Positions 62,632 through 64,000 of a stretch of DNA of 64,000 nt are shown in pieces. The stretch is taken from contig USLU01000022.1 of NCBI GenBank assembly GCA_900555635.1, positions 1 through 64,000 of the forward strand, read 5' to 3'. The DNA comes from an uncultured Bacteroides sp. (GTDB taxonomy: Bacteria; Bacteroidota; Bacteroidia; Bacteroidales; Bacteroidaceae). The number at the start of each line of letters is the position of its first letter. The stretch's first letter is position 1. The notes below the pieces were generated by a model. The model saw nothing but the letters and a program-made list of their open reading frames with translations. It made no database searches and was not told the origin of the DNA. A program made the translations under genes and the position numbers.

Positions 62632-64000
62632 ATGATACTACTATTTAATATTGAGTACCGCACCAGTTGGGGCGAAGAAGTCAGGGTATCGGGCTCCATT
62701 CCCGAACTTGGCAATAACCAGTCCGACAAAGCCACTCCCCTGCATACCGTAGATGGAATCCATTGGACAGCAGAAGTGGACATACAAATGCCGGAAAATG
62801 GAATCATACATTACAGTTACCACATCTATCGCGACGGAAAATCCATACGCACAGAATGGAATAGTTTTCCGCGCACCCTATACGTAGCAGATAATCCTAA
62901 AAAGAGCTATCGTATAGAAGATTGCTGGAAAAACTTACCTGAACAACAGTATTTCTACACTTCAGCTTTTACTGAATCTTTACTGGCCCATCACGAGCGC
63001 AGTGCTGCTCCTAAAAGCTACAAGAAAGGCTTATCAATAAAGGCCTATGCACCTTGCATTGACAATGATCATTGCCTGGCCATATGTGGAAATCAAAAAG
63101 TATTGGGCGATTGGAATCCCGAAAAAGCGGTTTTGATGAGTGATGTTGATTTTCCCGAATGGCAAGTAGAATTGGACGCTGCCAAAATCAATTTCCCATT
63201 GGAATATAAATTCGTTCTTTATAATAAGAAAGAAAAACGCACCGTAGCATGGGAAAATAATCCCAATCGCTATATGGCAGACCCGCAAATAGGTTCTAAT
63301 GAAACATTGGTCATAGGCGACCGTTATGTTTACTTTGACCTTCCAAATTGGAAAGGTTCCGGTGTAGCAGTTCCCATATTCTCCTTGCGTTCTGAAAAGA
63401 GCTTTGGCGTAGGCGACTTTGGCGACCTGAAACAGTTGATAGACTGGGCAGCAGCCACTCATCAAAAAGCCGTTCAGATTCTTCCGGTCAACGATACAAC
63501 CATGACGCATTCATGGACTGATTCTTATCCTTACAACAGCATCTCCATTTATGCTTTCCACCCGATGTATACCGACCTGAAACAGTTGGGGACCCTGAAG
63601 GATAAAAAACTGATGGCAGACTTCAACAAGCGACAGAAAGAGTTGAATACCTTGCCTACCGTAGATTACGAAGCAGTAAATCAGACCAAGTGGGAGTACT
63701 TCCATCTTATCTTTAAACAAGAAGGAGAAAAGGTGCTGGCATCCGATGCTTTTCACGATTTCTTTGAAGCAAACAAGGAATGGCTACAACCTTACGCTGT
63801 TTTCAGCTATCTACGCGATGCCTACAAGACGCCGAATTTCCGCGAATGGCCTAAATATACGACTTATAATGCTCAGGAGATAGAAAAACTTTGTCAACCC
63901 GACTCTGCCGACTATCCGCACATCGCAATTTACTATTACATCCAATTCAACCTCCACTTGCAGTTGCTTGCCGCTACTGAGCATGCACGTGCCAATGGTG
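62632..64000 (+). CDS. malQ: 4-alpha-glucanotransferase (GH77) with two CBM20 domains, 3' truncated by window
   Basis: 456 codons are visible; the gene continues past the window end. Residues 1-110 (MILLFNIEYRTSWGEEVRVS then PELGNN) and 125-235 (LSIKAYAPCIDNDHCLAICG then LGDWNPEKAV) are starch-binding CBM20 modules. GH77 begins at about 240 with VAVPIFSLRSEKSFGVGDFG and AVQILPVNDTT. This is the DPE2-like layout that handles glucan and maltose in the cytoplasm. ATG 62632 is the first start in frame. Confidence 0.93.
   Translation, partial: MILLFNIEYRTSWGEEVRVSGSIPELGNNQSDKATPLHTVDGIHWTAEVDIQMPENGIIHYSYHIYRDGKSIRTEWNSFPRTLYVADNPKKSYRIEDCWKNLPEQQYFYTSAFTESLLAHHERSAAPKSYKKGLSIKAYAPCIDNDHCLAICGNQKVLGDWNPEKAVLMSDVDFPEWQVELDAAKINFPLEYKFVLYNKKEKRTVAWENNPNRYMADPQIGSNETLVIGDRYVYFDLPNWKGSGVAVPIFSLRSEKSFGVGDFGDLKQLIDWAAATHQKAVQILPVNDTTMTHSWTDSYPYNSISIYAFHPMYTDLKQLGTLKDKKLMADFNKRQKELNTLPTVDYEAVNQTKWEYFHLIFKQEGEKVLASDAFHDFFEANKEWLQPYAVFSYLRDAYKTPNFREWPKYTTYNAQEIEKLCQPDSADYPHIAIYYYIQFNLHLQLLAATEHARANG

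Noticed and set aside
1..64000. CRISPR array or rRNA operon
   Set aside because: No regularly spaced identical repeats and no rRNA-like stretch were seen.

Overview
The window is chromosomal DNA of a gut Bacteroides species. The support is Bacteroidetes-type promoters (TAnnTTTG at -7), SusC/SusD pairs, a hybrid two-component regulator, S1 sulfatases, and housekeeping proteins that look like close relatives of their B. thetaiotaomicron counterparts (lysS, pgi, asnA, dnaA). All family calls are from reading the sequence; no search was run.

Region 1 (1-27,850) is a polysaccharide utilisation locus (PUL) for heparin/heparan sulfate. A minus-strand operon starts at susC/susD (16,516 to 11,626). 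It continues through GH88, PL12 heparinase III, a 6-O-type sulfatase, a PHP-domain lipoprotein, a ROK kinase, PL21 heparinase II and a sugar MFS permease (11,439 to 283). A second minus-strand operon (24,444 to 16,870) holds an unassigned (alpha/alpha)-toroid-like protein, the sensor-regulator HTCS, a lipoprotein aldose epimerase and an exported KdgF-like cupin. Divergent from it, on the plus strand, are an S1 sulfatase and PL13 heparinase I. Together these would bind, cut, desulfate and import heparin and process the unsaturated uronate. A repeated 12-bp motif, paired at 20-bp spacing, lies at nearly the same distance from the -7 box of three promoters in this PUL. It is a good candidate for the HTCS operator.

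Region 2 (27,853-43,441) is core chromosome: a MATE exporter, lysS, gpsA, pgi, a HAD phosphatase, tRNA-Arg(CCG), asnA, ung, lptD, an HD protein, an ArnT-like glycosyltransferase, GtrA and a GT2 glycosyltransferase. Many genes here are closed by clear hairpin terminators.

Region 3 (43,517-53,830) is a 10.3-kb integrative mobilizable element inserted at the 3' end of a BASS-family transporter gene. A 37-bp imperfect direct repeat flanks it and its right copy restores an intact reading frame. It carries a tyrosine integrase, excisionase-like HTH protein, RepA-type ATPase, primase, MobV relaxase, a GNAT-DUF3795 fusion, a methyltransferase, an unrecognised 309-aa protein and a tight operon of three small genes. 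Two of those three are unrecognised. This cassette is the most likely place for an undescribed system.

Region 4 (53,766-64,000) is core again: the BASS transporter, a cell-wall amidase, an MCE/MlaD lipid-transport protein, dnaA, a nitroreductase, a B12-dependent ribonucleotide reductase and the start of a CBM20-containing 4-alpha-glucanotransferase cut by the window end.
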